From: Gordius sp. MW1
Lineage: Eukaryota > Nematomorpha > Gordioida > Gordea > Gordiidae
Length of the DNA: 64,000 bases
Assembly: GCA_964036665.1 (NCBI GenBank)
Contig: OZ038531.1
Span: 12,028,168-12,092,167 of the forward strand
Direction: 5' to 3'
The notes beneath the pieces were generated by a model. That model was not told where the DNA came from, ran no database searches, and was given only the letters and a program-made list of their open reading frames with translations. This document shows, in pieces, positions 1 through 10,726 of the stretch (position 1 is its first letter; every line of letters begins with the position of its first letter). Made by a program: the position numbers and the translations under genes.

Positions 1-351
1 CGTTGTCTTTTGTCAAAATGAAGTTCTCGCAGCTTAAAACCTCTTTTCGGAAGTCAATCGAGGATAATAGGATTCTCAAATTGGCTTACTTTTATATATT
101 TTTTTATGCTCTTTCACATAGAATCGAAAAAAATAAATATTTTTGCCTCAAAATTTTTCACATATTTTTCTTTGAACCGTATTCATCCGATGAAAGTTGT
201 CGTTTTCAGACGTGGTTTCTATGATATCAAGTAAAAATTTATCAGAATCTAAAAACTATTACTTTGAAATCCTGATCGCATAGAGCAGTTTTCAAAAATT
301 AAGCACTCACGTTGCGATACAACAAACTAATCGCAACAATAAAACGTTGTC

Positions 352-362
352 TTTTGTCAAAA
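352..362. repeat. TTTTG-T-CAAAA palindrome at monomer start
   Basis: An 11-bp inverted repeat with a one-base centre sits 8-18 bases into the monomer and is present in nearly all copies. Rare copies break it: TTTTATC at 53061 and 59652, TTTTTTC at about 47170 and 54107, and GTAAAAA at about 21187. It may only reflect A/T richness. Confidence 0.6.
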
Positions 363-426
363 TGATAGTTCTCGCAGCTTAAAACCTCTTTTCGGAAGTC
401 AATCGAGGATAATAGGATTCTCAAAT

Positions 427-515
427 TGGCTTACTTTTATATATTTTTTTATGCTCTTTCACATAGAATTGAAAAAAATAAATATTTTTGCCTCAAAATT
501 TTTCACATATTTTTC
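427..515. other. A/T-rich core with short spaced A/T tracts
   Basis: This part of the reference unit holds TATATATTTTTTT, an A7 run, AAATATTTTT, AAAATTTTT and ATTTTTC. In the unit at 1, the last four tract centres lie near 130, 142, 154 and 167, about 12 bp apart. That spacing is near but not equal to one helical turn, so weak curvature is possible. Length changes of the A and T runs are common among copies. Confidence 0.5.
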
Positions 516-655
516 TTTGAACCGTATTCATCCGATGAAAGTTGTCGTTTTCAGACGTGGTTTCTATGATATCAAGTAAAAATTTATCAGAATCTAAAAA
601 CTATTACTTTGAAATCCTGATCGCATAGAGCAGTTTTCAAAAATTAAGCACTCAC

Positions 656-682
656 GTTGCGATACAACAAACTAATCGCAAC
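656..682. repeat. Terminal dyad, short loop (8-bp arms, 11-bp spacer)
   Basis: The left arm GTTGCGAT (656-663) is the exact reverse complement of the right arm ATCGCAAC (675-682), with the 11-bp spacer ACAACAAACTA. The element recurs once per monomer throughout the window. It could extrude as a small cruciform or form a hairpin in a transcript. It could also be a protein-binding half-site pair. Which of these applies is not shown by the sequence. Confidence 0.9.
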
Positions 683-689
683 AATAAAA

Positions 690-1040
690 CGTTGTCTTTT
701 GTCAAAATGATAGTTCTCGCAGCTTAAAACCTCTTTTCGGAAGTCAATCGAAGATAATAGGATTCTCAAATTGGCTTACTTTTATATATTTTTTTATGCT
801 CTTTCACATAGAATCGAAAAAAATAAATATTTTTACCTCAAAATTTTTCACATATTTTTCTTTGAACCGTATTCATCCCATGAAAGTTGTCGTTTTCAGA
901 CGTGGTTTCTATGATCCCAAGTAAAAATTTATCAGAATTTAAAAACTATTACTTTGAAATCATGATCGCATAAAGCAGTTTTCAAAAATTAAGCACTCAC
1001 GTTGCGATACAACAAAAACAAACTAATCGCAACAATAAAA
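690..1040 (+). repeat. Representative 351-bp (long-form) monomer
   Basis: This copy shows the second length form. Compared with the 345-bp unit it carries six extra A/C-rich bases between the two arms of the terminal dyad (loop 1009-1025). It also has the variants usually found with the long form: TTTTTACCTC rather than TTTTTGCCTC, GATCCCAAG rather than GATATCAAG, AATTTAAAAAC rather than AATCTAAAAAC, AAATCATG rather than AAATCCTG, and ATAAAGCAG rather than ATAGAGCAG. Such linked differences suggest old monomer subfamilies that were later shuffled together. Confidence 0.93.
1001..1033. repeat. Terminal dyad, long loop (8-bp arms, 17-bp spacer)
   Basis: The arms are the same as in the short form: GTTGCGAT at 1001-1008 and ATCGCAAC at 1026-1033. 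They are separated by a 17-bp A/C-rich spacer (1009-1025). The six extra bases look like local expansion of an ACAA-type motif. This indel by itself accounts for the 345 versus 351 bp length classes. Confidence 0.9.
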
Positions 1041-2424
1041 CGTTGTCTTTTGTCAAAATGATAGTTCTCGCAGCTTAAAACCTCTTTTCGGAAGTCAATC
1101 GAGGATAATAGGATTCTCAAATTGGCTTACTTTTATATATTTTTTTATGGTCTTTCACATAGAATCGAAAAAAATTAATATTTTTACCTCAAAATTTTTC
1201 ACATATTTTTCTTTGAACCGTATTCATCCGATGAAAGTTGTCGTTTTCAGACGTGGTTTCTATGATCTTAAGTAAAAATTTATCAGAATTGAAAAACTAT
1301 TACTTTGAAATCATGATCGCATAGAGCAGTTTTCAAAAATTAAGCACTCACGTTGCGATACAACAAACTAATCGCGACAATAAAACGTTGTCTTTTGTCA
1401 AAATGATAGTTCTCGCAGCTTAAAACCTCTTGTCGGAAGTCAATCGAAGATAATAGGATTCTCAAATTGGCTTACTTTTATATATTTTTTCATGCTCTTT
1501 CACATAGAATTTAAAAAAAGGAATATTTTTGCCTCAAAATTTTTCACATATTTTTCTTTGACGTATTCATCCGATGAAAGTTGTCGTTTTCAGACGTGGT
1601 TTCTATGATCCCAAGTAAAAATTTATCAGAATCTAAAAACTATTACTTTGAAATCATAATCGCATAGAGCAGTTCTCAAAAATTAAGCACTCACGTTGCG
1701 ATACAACAAACTAATCGCAACAATAAAACGTTGTCTTTTGTCAAAATGATAGTTCTCGCAGCTTAAAACCTCTTTTCGGAAGTCAATCGAGGATAATAGG
1801 ATTCTCAAATTGGCTTACTTTTATATATTTTTTCATGCTCTTTCACATAGAATCGAAAAAAAGGAATATTTTTGCCTCAAAATTTTTCACATATTTTTCT
1901 TTGAACCGTATTCATCCGATGAAAGTTGTCGTTTTCAGACGTGGTTTCTATGATCTTAAGTAAAAATTTATCAGAATTGAAAAACTATTACTTTGAAATC
2001 ATGATCGCATAGAGCAGTTTTCAAAAATTAAGCACTCACGTTGCGATACAACAAACTAATCGCGACAATAAAACGTTGTCTTTTGTCAAAATGATAGTTC
2101 TCGCAGCTTAAAACCTTTTTTCGGAAGTCAATCGAGGATAATAGGATTCTCAAATTGGCTTACTTTTATATATTTTTTTATGGTCTTTCACATAGAATCG
2201 AAAAAAATAAATATTTTTACCTCAAAATTTTTCACATATTTTTCTTTGAACCGTATTCATCCGATGAAAGTTGTCGTTTTCAGACGTGGTTTCTATGATC
2301 TTAAGTAAAAATTTATCAGAATTGAAAAACTATTACTTTGAAATCATGATCGCATAGAGCAGTTTTCAAAAATTAAGCACTCACGTTGCGATACAACAAA
2401 AACAAACTAATCGCAACAATAAAA

Positions 2425-5400
2425 CGTTGTCTTTTGTCAAAATGATAGTTCTCGCAGCTTAAAACCTCTTGTCGGAAGTCAATCGAGGATAATAGGATTC
2501 TCAAATTGGCTTACTTTTATATATTATTTCATGCTCTTTCACATAGAATTTAAAAAAAGGAATATTTTTGCCTCAAAATTTTTCACATATTTTTCTTTGA
2601 CGTATTCATCCGATGAAAGTTGTCGTTTTCAGACGTGGTTTCTATGATCCCAAGTAAAAATTTATCAGAATCTAAAAACTATTACTTTGAAATCATGATC
2701 GCATAGAGCAGTTTTCAAAAATTAAGCACTCACGTTGCGATACAACAAACTAATCGCAACAATAAAACGTTGTCTTTTGTCAAAATGATAGTTCTCGCAG
2801 CTTAAAACCTCTTTTCGGAAGTCAATCGAGGATAATAGGATTCTCAAATTGGCTTACTTTTATATATTTTTTCATGCTCTTTCACATAGAATCGAAAAAA
2901 AGGAATATTTTTGCCTCAAAATTTTTCACATATTTTTCTTTGAACCGTATTCATCCGATGAGAGTTGTCGTTTTCAGACGTGGTTTCTATGATCCCAAGT
3001 AAAAATTTATCAGAATTTAAAAACTATTACTTTGAAATCATGATCGCATAGAGCAGTTTTCAATAATTAAGCACTCACGTTGAGATACAACAAACTAATC
3101 GCAACAATAAAACGTTGTCTTTTGTCAAAATGATAGTTCTCGCAGCTTAAAACCTCTTTTCGGAAGTCAATCGAGGATAATAGGATTCTCAAATTGGCTT
3201 ACTTTTATATATTTTTTTATGCTCTTTCACATAGAATCGAAAAAAATAAATATTTTTACCTCAAAATTTTTCTCATATTTTTCTTTGAACCGTATTCATC
3301 CGATGAAAGTTGTCGTTTTCAGACGTGGTTTCTATGATCCCAAGTAAAAATTTTTCAGAATTTAAAAACTATTACTTTGAAATCATGATCGCATAAAGCA
3401 GTTTTCAAAAATTAAGCACTCACGTTGCGATACAACAAAAACAAACTAATCGCAACAATAAAACGTTGTCTTTTGTCAAAATGATAGTTCTCGCAGCTTA
3501 AAACCTCTTGTCGGAAGTCAATCGAGGATAATAGGATTCTCAAATTGGCTTACTTTTATATACTTTTTTATGCTCTTTCACATAGAATCGAAAGAAATAA
3601 ATATTTTTACCTCAAAATTTTTCACATATTTTTCTTTGAACCGTATTCATCCGATGAAAGTTGTCGTTTTCAGACGTGGTTTCTATGATCCCAAGTAAAA
3701 ATTTATCAGAACCTAAAAACTATTACTTTGAAATCATGATCGCATAGAGCAGTTTTCAAAAATTAAGCACTCACGTTGCGATACAACAAACTAATCGCAA
3801 CAATAAAACGTTGTCTTTTGTCAAAATGATAGTTCTCGCAGCTTAAAACCTCTTTTCGGAAGTCAATCGAGGATAATAGGATTCTCAAATTGGCTTACTT
3901 TTATATATTTTTTTATGCTCTTTCACATAGAATCGAAAGAAATAAATATTTTTACCTCAAAATTTTTCACATATTTTTCTTTGAACCGTATTCATCCGAT
4001 GAAAGTTGTCGTTTTCAGACGTGGTTTCTATGATCCCAAGTAAAAATTTATCAGAATTTAAAAACTATTACTTTGAAATCATGATCGCATAAAGCAGTTT
4101 TTAAAAATTAAGCACTCACGTTGCGATACAACAAAAACAAACTAATCGCAACAATAAAACGTTGTCTTTTGTCAAAATGATAGTTCTCGCAGCTTAAAAC
4201 CTCTTGTCGGAAGTCAATCGAGGATAATAGGATTCTCAAATTGGCTTACTTTTATATATTATTTCATGCTCTTTCACATAGAATTTAAAAAAAGGAATAT
4301 TTTTGCCTCAAAATTTTTCACATATTTTTCTTTGACGTATTCATCCGATGAAAGTTGTCGTTTTCAGACGTGGTTTCTATGATCCCAAGTAAAAATTTAT
4401 CAGAATCTAAAAACTATTACTTTGAAATCATGATCGCATAGAGCAGTTTTCAAAAATTAAGCACTCACGTTGCGATACAACAAACTAATCGCAACAATAA
4501 AACGTTGTCTTTTGTCAAAATGATAGTTCTCGCAGCTTAAAACCTCTTTTCGGAAGTCAATCGAGGATAATAGGATTCTCAAATTGGCTTACTTTTATAT
4601 ATTTTTTCATGCTCTTTCACATAGAATCGAAAAAAAGGAATATTTTTGCCTCAAAATTTTTCACATATTTTTCTTTGAACCGTATTCATCCGATGAGAGT
4701 TGTCGTTTTCAGACGTGGTTTCTATGATCCCAAGTAAAAATTTATCAGAATTTAAAAACTATTACTTTGAAATCATGATCGCATAGAGCAGTTTTCAATA
4801 ATTAAGCACTCACGTTGAGATACAACAAACTAATCGCAACAATAAAACGTTGTCTTTTGTCAAAATGATAGTTCTCGCAGCTTAAAACCTCTTTTCGGAA
4901 GTCAATCGAGGATAATAGGATTCTCAAATTGGCTTACTTTTATATATTTTTTTATGCTCTTTCACATAGAATCGAAAAAAATAAATATTTTTACCTCAAA
5001 ATTTTTCACATATTTTTCTTTGAACCGTATTCATCCGATGAAAGTTGTCGTTTTCAGACGTGGTTTCTATGATCCCAAGTAAAAATTTTTCAGAATTTAA
5101 AAACTATTACTTTGAAATCATGATCGCATAAAGCAGTTTTCAAAAATTAAGCACTCACGTTGCGATACAACAAACTAATCGCAACAATAAAACGTTGTCT
5201 TTTGTCAAAATGATAGTTCTCGCAGCTTAAAACCTCTTTTCGGAAGTCAATCGAGGATAATAGGATTCTCAAATTGGCTTACTTTTATATACTTTTTTAT
5301 GCTCTTTCACATAGAATCGAAAGAAATAAATATTTTTACCTCAAAATTTTTCACATATTTTTCTTTGAACCGTATTCATCCGATGAAAGTTGTCGTTTTC

Positions 5401-6233
5401 AGACGTGGTTTCTATGATCCCAAGTAAAAATTTATCAGAACCTAAAAACTATTACTTTGAAATCATGATCGCATAGAGCAGTTTTCAAAAATTAAGCACT
5501 CACGTTGCGATACAACAAACTAATCGCAACAATAAAACGTTGTCTTTTGTCAAAATGATAGTTCTCGCAGCTTAAAACCTCTTTTCGGAAGTCAATCGAG
5601 GATAATAGGATTCTCAAATTGGCTTACTTTTATATATTTTTTCATGCTCTTTCACATAAAATCGAAAAAAAGGAATATTTTTGCTTCAAAATTTTTCACA
5701 TATTTTTCTTTGAACCGTATTCATCCGATGAAAGTTGTCGTTTTCAGACGTGGTTTCTATGATCCCAAGTAAAAATTTATCAGAATCTAAAAACTATTAC
5801 TTTGAAATCATGATCGCATAGAGCTGTTTTCAAAAATTAAGCACTCACGTTGCGATACAACAAACTAATCGCAACAATAAAACGTTGTCTTTTGTCAAAA
5901 TGATAGTTCTCGCAGCTTAAAACCTCTTTTCGGAAGTCAATCGAGGATAATAGGATTCTCAAATTGGCTTACTTTTATATATTTTTTTATGCTCTTTCAC
6001 ATAGAATCGAAAGAAATAAATATTTTTACCTCAAAATTTTTCACATATTTTTCTTTGAACCGTATTCATCCGATGAAAGTTGTCGTTTTCAGACGTGGTT
6101 TCTATGATCCCAAGTAAAAATTTATCAGAATTTAAAAACTATTACTTTGAAATCATGATCGCATAAAGCAGTTTTTAAAAATTAAGCACTCACGTTGCGA
6201 TACAACAAAAACTAACTAATCGCAACAATAAAA
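2425..6233 (+). repeat. 5-monomer HOR, two copies, second with an inserted monomer
   Basis: Copy 1 has units at 2425, 2768, 3113, 3464 and 3809. Copy 2 has 4160, 4503, 4848, 5193, an extra unit at 5538, and 5883. Shared rare markers set the register: TATTATTTCATG (2425, 4160), GATGAGAG with TTGAGATAC (2768, 4503), AATTTTTCAG (3113, 4848), AACCTAAAAAC with TATACTTTTTTA (3464, 5193) and CGAAAGAAAT (3809, 5883). The offset is 1735, falling to 1729 after the unit at 4848, which has the short loop where its partner at 3113 has the long one. The inserted 5538 unit has CATAAAATCG, GCTTC and AGAGCTG, a type found otherwise mainly at 29-46 kb. Confidence 0.85.
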
Positions 6234-8653
6234 CGTTGTCTTTTGTCAAAATGAAGTTCTCGCAGCTTAAAACCTCTTTTCGGAAGTCAATCGAGGATAA
6301 TAGGATTCTCAAATTGGCTTACTTTTATATATTTTTTTATGCTCTTTCACATAGAATCGAAAAAAATAAATATTTTTGCCTCAAAATTTTTCACATATTT
6401 TTCTTTGAACCGTATTCATCCGATGAAAGTTGTCGTTTTCAGACGTGGTTTCTATGATATCAAGTAAAAATTTATCAGAATCTAAAAACTATTACTTTGA
6501 AATCCTGATCGCATAGAGCAGTTTTCAAAAATTAAGCACTCACGTTGCGATACAACAAACTAATCGCAACAATAAAACGTTGTCTTTTGTCAAAATGATA
6601 GTTCTCGCAGCTTAAAACCTCTTTTCGGAAGTCAATCGAGGATAATAGGATTCTCAAATTGGCTTACTTTTATATATTTTTTTATGCTCTTTCACATAGA
6701 ATCGAAAAAAATAAATATTTTTGCCTCAAAATTTTTCACATATTTTTCTTTGAAGCGTATTCATCCGATGAAAGTTGTCGTTTTCAGACGTGGTTTCTAT
6801 GATATCAAGTAAAAATTTATCAGAATCTAAAAACTATTACTTTGAAATCCTGATCGCATAGAGCAGTTTTCAAAAATTAAGCACTCACGTTGCGATACAA
6901 CAAACTAATCGCAACAATAAAACGTTGTCTTTTGTCAAAATGTTAGTTCTCGCAGCTTAAAACCTCTTTTCGGAAGTCAATCGAAGATAATAGGATTCTC
7001 AAATTGGCTTACTTTTATATATTTTTTTATGCTCTTTCACATAGAATCGAAAAAAATAAATATTTTTGCCTCAAAATTTTTCACATATTTTTCTTTGAAC
7101 CGTATTCATCCGATGAAAGTTGTCGTTTTCAGACGTGGTTTCTATGATATCAAGTAAAAATTTATCAGAATCTAAAAACTATTACTTTGAAATCCTGATC
7201 GCATAGAGCAGTTTTCAAAAATTAAGCACTCACGTTGCGATACAACAAACTAATCGCAACAATAAAACGTTGACTTTTGTCAAAATGATAGTTCTCGCAG
7301 CTTAAAACCTCTTTTCGGAAGTCAATCGAGGATAATAGGATTCTCAAATTGGCTTACTTTTATATATTTTTTTATGCTCTTTCACATAGAATCGAAAAAA
7401 ATAAATATTTTTGCCTCAAAATTTTTCACATATTTTTCTTTGAACCGTATTCATCCGATGAAAGTTGTCGTTTTCAGACGTGGTTTCTATGATATCAAGT
7501 AAAAATTTATCAGAATCTAAAAACTATTACTTTGAAATCCTGATCGCATAGAGCAGTTTTCAAAAATTAAGCACTCACGTTGCGATACAACAAACTAATC
7601 GCAACAATAAAACGTTGACTTTTGTCAAAATGATAGTTCTCGCAGCTTAAAACCTCTTTTCGGAAGTCAATCGAGGATAATAGGATTCTCAAATTGGCTT
7701 ACTTTTATATATTTTTTTATGCTCTTTCACATAGAATCGAAAAAAATAAATATTTTTGCCTCAAAATTTTTCACATATTTTTCTTTGAACCGTATTCATC
7801 CGATGAAAGTTGTCGTTTTCAGACGTGGTTTCTATGATATCAAGTAAAAATTTATCAGAATCTAAAAACTATTACTTTGAAATCCTGATCGCATAGAGCA
7901 GTTTTCAAAAATTAAGCACTCACGTTGCGATACAACAAACTAATCGCAACAATAAAACGTTGTCTTTTGTCAAAATGATAGTTCTCGCAGCTTAAAACCT
8001 CTTTTCGGAAGTCAATCGAGGATAATAGGATTCTCAAATTGGCTTACTTTTATATATTTTTTTATGCTCTTTCACATAGAATCGAAAAAAATAAATATTT
8101 TTGCCTCAAAATTTTTCACATATTTTTCTTTGAAGCGTATTCATCCGATGAAAGTTGTCGTTTTCAGACGTGGTTTCTATGATATCAAGTAAAAATTTAT
8201 CAGAATCTAAAAACTATTACTTTGAAATCCTGATCGCATAGAGCAGTTTTCAAAAATTAAGCACTCACGTTGCGATACAACAAACTAATCGCAACAATAA
8301 AACGTTGTCTTTTGTCAAAATGTTAGTTCTCGCAGCTTAAAACCTCTTTTCGGAAGTCAATCGAAGATAATAGGATTCTCAAATTGGCTTACTTTTATAT
8401 ATTTTTTTATGCTCTTTCACATAGAATCGAAAAAAATAAATATTTTTGCCTCAAAATTTTTCACATATTTTTCTTTGAACCGTATTCATCCGATGAAAGT
8501 TGTCGTTTTCAGACGTGGTTTCTATGATCCCAAGTAAAAATTTATCAGAATTTAAAAACTATTACTTTGAAATCATGATCGCATAAAGCAGTTTTTAAAA
8601 ATTAAGCACTCACGTTGCGATACAACAAAAACTAACTAATCGCAACAATAAAA
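6234..8653 (+). repeat. Seven-monomer run of the GATATC/AAATCCTG subfamily
   Basis: Units start at 6234, 6578, 6923, 7268, 7613, 7958 and 8303. All but the last end with GATATCAAG, AATCT and AAATCCTG. The 6578 and 7958 units share GAAGCGTATT, and the 6923 and 8303 units share ATGTTAG, which gives a 4-monomer repeat (offset 1380). The units at 7268 and 7613 share TTGACTTTTG. The unit at 8303 switches mid-monomer to GATCCCAAG/AATTT/AAAG and a CTAACT loop, copying the end of the 5883 unit, so it is a chimera. The unit at 6234 is the same as those at 1 and 8654. Confidence 0.85.
8303..8653 (+). repeat. Chimeric monomer with internal exchange point
   Basis: The first part is identical in type to the unit at 6923 (ATGTTAG, CGAAG, TTTTTGCC). 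The last part is the type of the unit at 5883 (GATCCCAAG, AATTTAAAAAC, ATAAAGCAG, GTTTTTAAAA and the ACTAACT loop). The switch lies between about 8460 and 8527. It is followed by a unit at 8654 that matches the 6234 unit, as expected from an unequal exchange inside a monomer. Confidence 0.75.
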
Positions 8654-10726
8654 CGTTGTCTTTTGTCAAAATGAAGTTCTCGCAGCTTAAAACCTCTTTT
8701 CGGAAGTCAATCGAGGATAATAGGATTCTCAAATTGGCTTACTTTTATATATTTTTTTATGCTCTTTCACATAGAATCGAAAAAAATAAATATTTTTGCC
8801 TCAAAATTTTTCACATATTTTTCTTTGAACCGTATTCATCCGATGAAAGTTGTCGTTTTCAGACGTGGTTTCTATGATATCAAGTAAAAATTTATCAGAA
8901 TCTAAAAACTATTACTTTGAAATCCTGATCGCATAGAGCAGTTTTCAAAAATTAAGCACTCACGTTGCGATACAACAAACTAATCGCAACAATAAAACGT
9001 TGACTTTTGTCAAAATGATAGTTCTCGCAGCTTAAAACCTCTTTTCGGAAGTCAATCGAGGATAATAGGATTCTCAAATTGGCTTACTTTTATATATTTT
9101 TTTATGCTCTTTCACATAGAATCGAAAAAAATAAATATTTTTGCCTCAAAATTTTTCACATATTTTTCTTTGAACCGTATTCATCCGATGAAAGTTGTCG
9201 TTTTCAGACGTGGTTTCTATGATATCAAGTAAAAATTTATCAGAATCTAAAAACTATTACTTTGAAATCCTGATCGCATAGAGCAGTTTTCAAAAATTAA
9301 GCACTCACGTTGCGATACAACAAACTAATCGCAACAATAAAACGTTGTCTTTTGTCAAAATGATAGTTCTCGCAGCTTAAAACCTCTTTTCGGAAGTCAA
9401 TCGAAGATAATAGGATTCTCAAATTGGCTTACTTTTATATATTTTTTTATGCTCTTTCACATAGAATCGAAAAAAATAAATATTTTTACCTCAAAATTTT
9501 TCACATATTTTTCTTTGAACCGTATTCATCCGATGAAAGTTGTCGTTTTCAGACGTGGTTTCTATGATCCCAAGTAAAAATTTATCAGAATTTAAAAACT
9601 ATTACTTTGAAATCATGATCGCATAAAGCAGTTTTCAAAAATTAAGCACTCACGTTGCGATACAACAAAAACAAACTAATCGCAACAATAAAACGTTGTC
9701 TTTTGTCAAAATGATAGTTCTCGCAGCTTAAAACCTCTTTTCGGAAGTCAATCGAGGATAATAGGATTCTCAAATTGGCTTACTTTTATATATTTTTTTA
9801 TGGTCTTTCACATAGAATCGAAAAAAATTAATATTTTTACCTCAAAATTTTTCACATATTTTTCTTTGAACCGTATTCATCCGATGAAAGTTGTCGTTTT
9901 CAGACGTGGTTTCTATGATCTTAAGTAAAAATTTATCAGAATTGAAAAACTATTACTTTGAAATCATGATCGCATAGAGCAGTTTTCAAAAATTAAGCAC
10001 TCACGTTGCGATACAACAAACTAATCGCGACAATAAAACGTTGTCTTTTGTCAAAATGATAGTTCTCGCAGCTTAAAACCTCTTGTCGGAAGTCAATCGA
10101 AGATAATAGGATTCTCAAATTGGCTTACTTTTATATATTTTTTCATGCTCTTTCACATAGAATTTAAAAAAAGGAATATTTTTGCCTCAAAATTTTTCAC
10201 ATATTTTTCTTTGACGTATTCATCCGATGAAAGTTGTCGTTTTCAGACGTGGTTTCTATGATCCCAAGTAAAAATTTATCAGAATCTAAAAACTATTACT
10301 TTGAAATCATAATCGCATAGAGCAGTTTTCAAAAATTAAGCACTCACGTTGCGATACAACAAACTAATCGCAACAATAAAACGTTGTCTTTTGTCAAAAT
10401 GATAGTTCTCGCAGCTTAAAACCTCTTTTCGGAAGTCAATCGAGGATAATAGGATTCTCAAATTGGCTTACTTTTATATATTTTTTCATGCTCTTTCACA
10501 TAGAATCGAAAAAAAGGAATATTTTTGCCTCAAAATTTTTCACATATTTTTCTTTGAACCGTATTCATCCGATGAAAGTTGTCGTTTTCAGACGTGGTTT
10601 CTATGATCTTAAGTAAAAATTTATCAGAATTGAAAAACTATTACTTTGAAATCATGATCGCATAGAGCAGTTTTCAAAAATTAAGCACTCACGTTGCGAT
10701 ACAACAAACTAATCGCGACAATAAAA

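Larger units (their letters stand above)
345..689 (+). repeat. Representative 345-bp (short-form) monomer
   Basis: This copy is a convenient reference unit. Its composition is 58 C, 46 G and 241 A/T, so 30% GC. It holds 12 CpG dinucleotides against about 7.7 expected from its base content, so CpG is not depleted. From start to end: palindrome 352-362; G/C-richer stretch about 371-405; A/T-rich core about 429-520; G/C-richer stretch about 521-565; and the terminal dyad 656-682. I saw no clear internal half-length repetition that would make it a dimer of a 172-bp unit. The length is close to two nucleosome repeats, as in many satellites (family knowledge, not shown here). Confidence 0.95.
1..2424 (+). 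repeat. Seven mixed monomers; first copy of a block repeated at 8654
   Basis: Monomers start at 1, 345, 690, 1041, 1386, 1729 and 2074. The first two are GATATC/AAATCCTG-type, and the first has a 1-bp deletion (ATGAAG for ATGATAG). The third is long-form. The unit at 1041 carries the rare TATGGTC and AAATTAAT variants. The unit at 1386 is 343 bp, with TTTAAAAAAAGG and a 2-bp deletion giving TTTGACGTATTC. The unit at 1729 ends GATCTTAAG. The unit at 2074 starts CCTTTTTTCGG. The same order of rare variants recurs from 8654 at offset 8653. Confidence 0.85.

Noticed and set aside
3-224. Open frames of 64-79 codons (at 3, 6236, 8656, 16643, 20907, 21957, 24310, 26130, 46554, 53400, 61456).
   Set aside because: They start mostly at TTG, share one repeat-derived peptide, and are open only where indels (1-bp loss at 1, 6234 and 8654; 2-bp loss at 16641 and 24308; 7-bp gain at 53414) bypass the TGATAG stop or other repeat stops. 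No homologous protein is recognised and no codon signal is seen.
377-400. Possible CENP-B box around TTTTCGGAAGTCAATCGAGG, and the CATTCGAGG and CATTCGATG variants.
   Set aside because: The TTCG start is present, but the required A at the ninth core position and the CGGG end are not. The reverse strand gives no match either.
430-452. TATATATTTTTT as a promoter TATA box in every monomer.
   Set aside because: An A/T-rich core in 30% GC DNA gives such strings by chance, and there is no gene or other promoter context.
345-689. The monomer as a dimer of a ~172-bp ancestor.
   Set aside because: I compared the two halves by eye and saw no consistent similarity beyond A/T-rich strings. A self-alignment would be needed to exclude very old homology.
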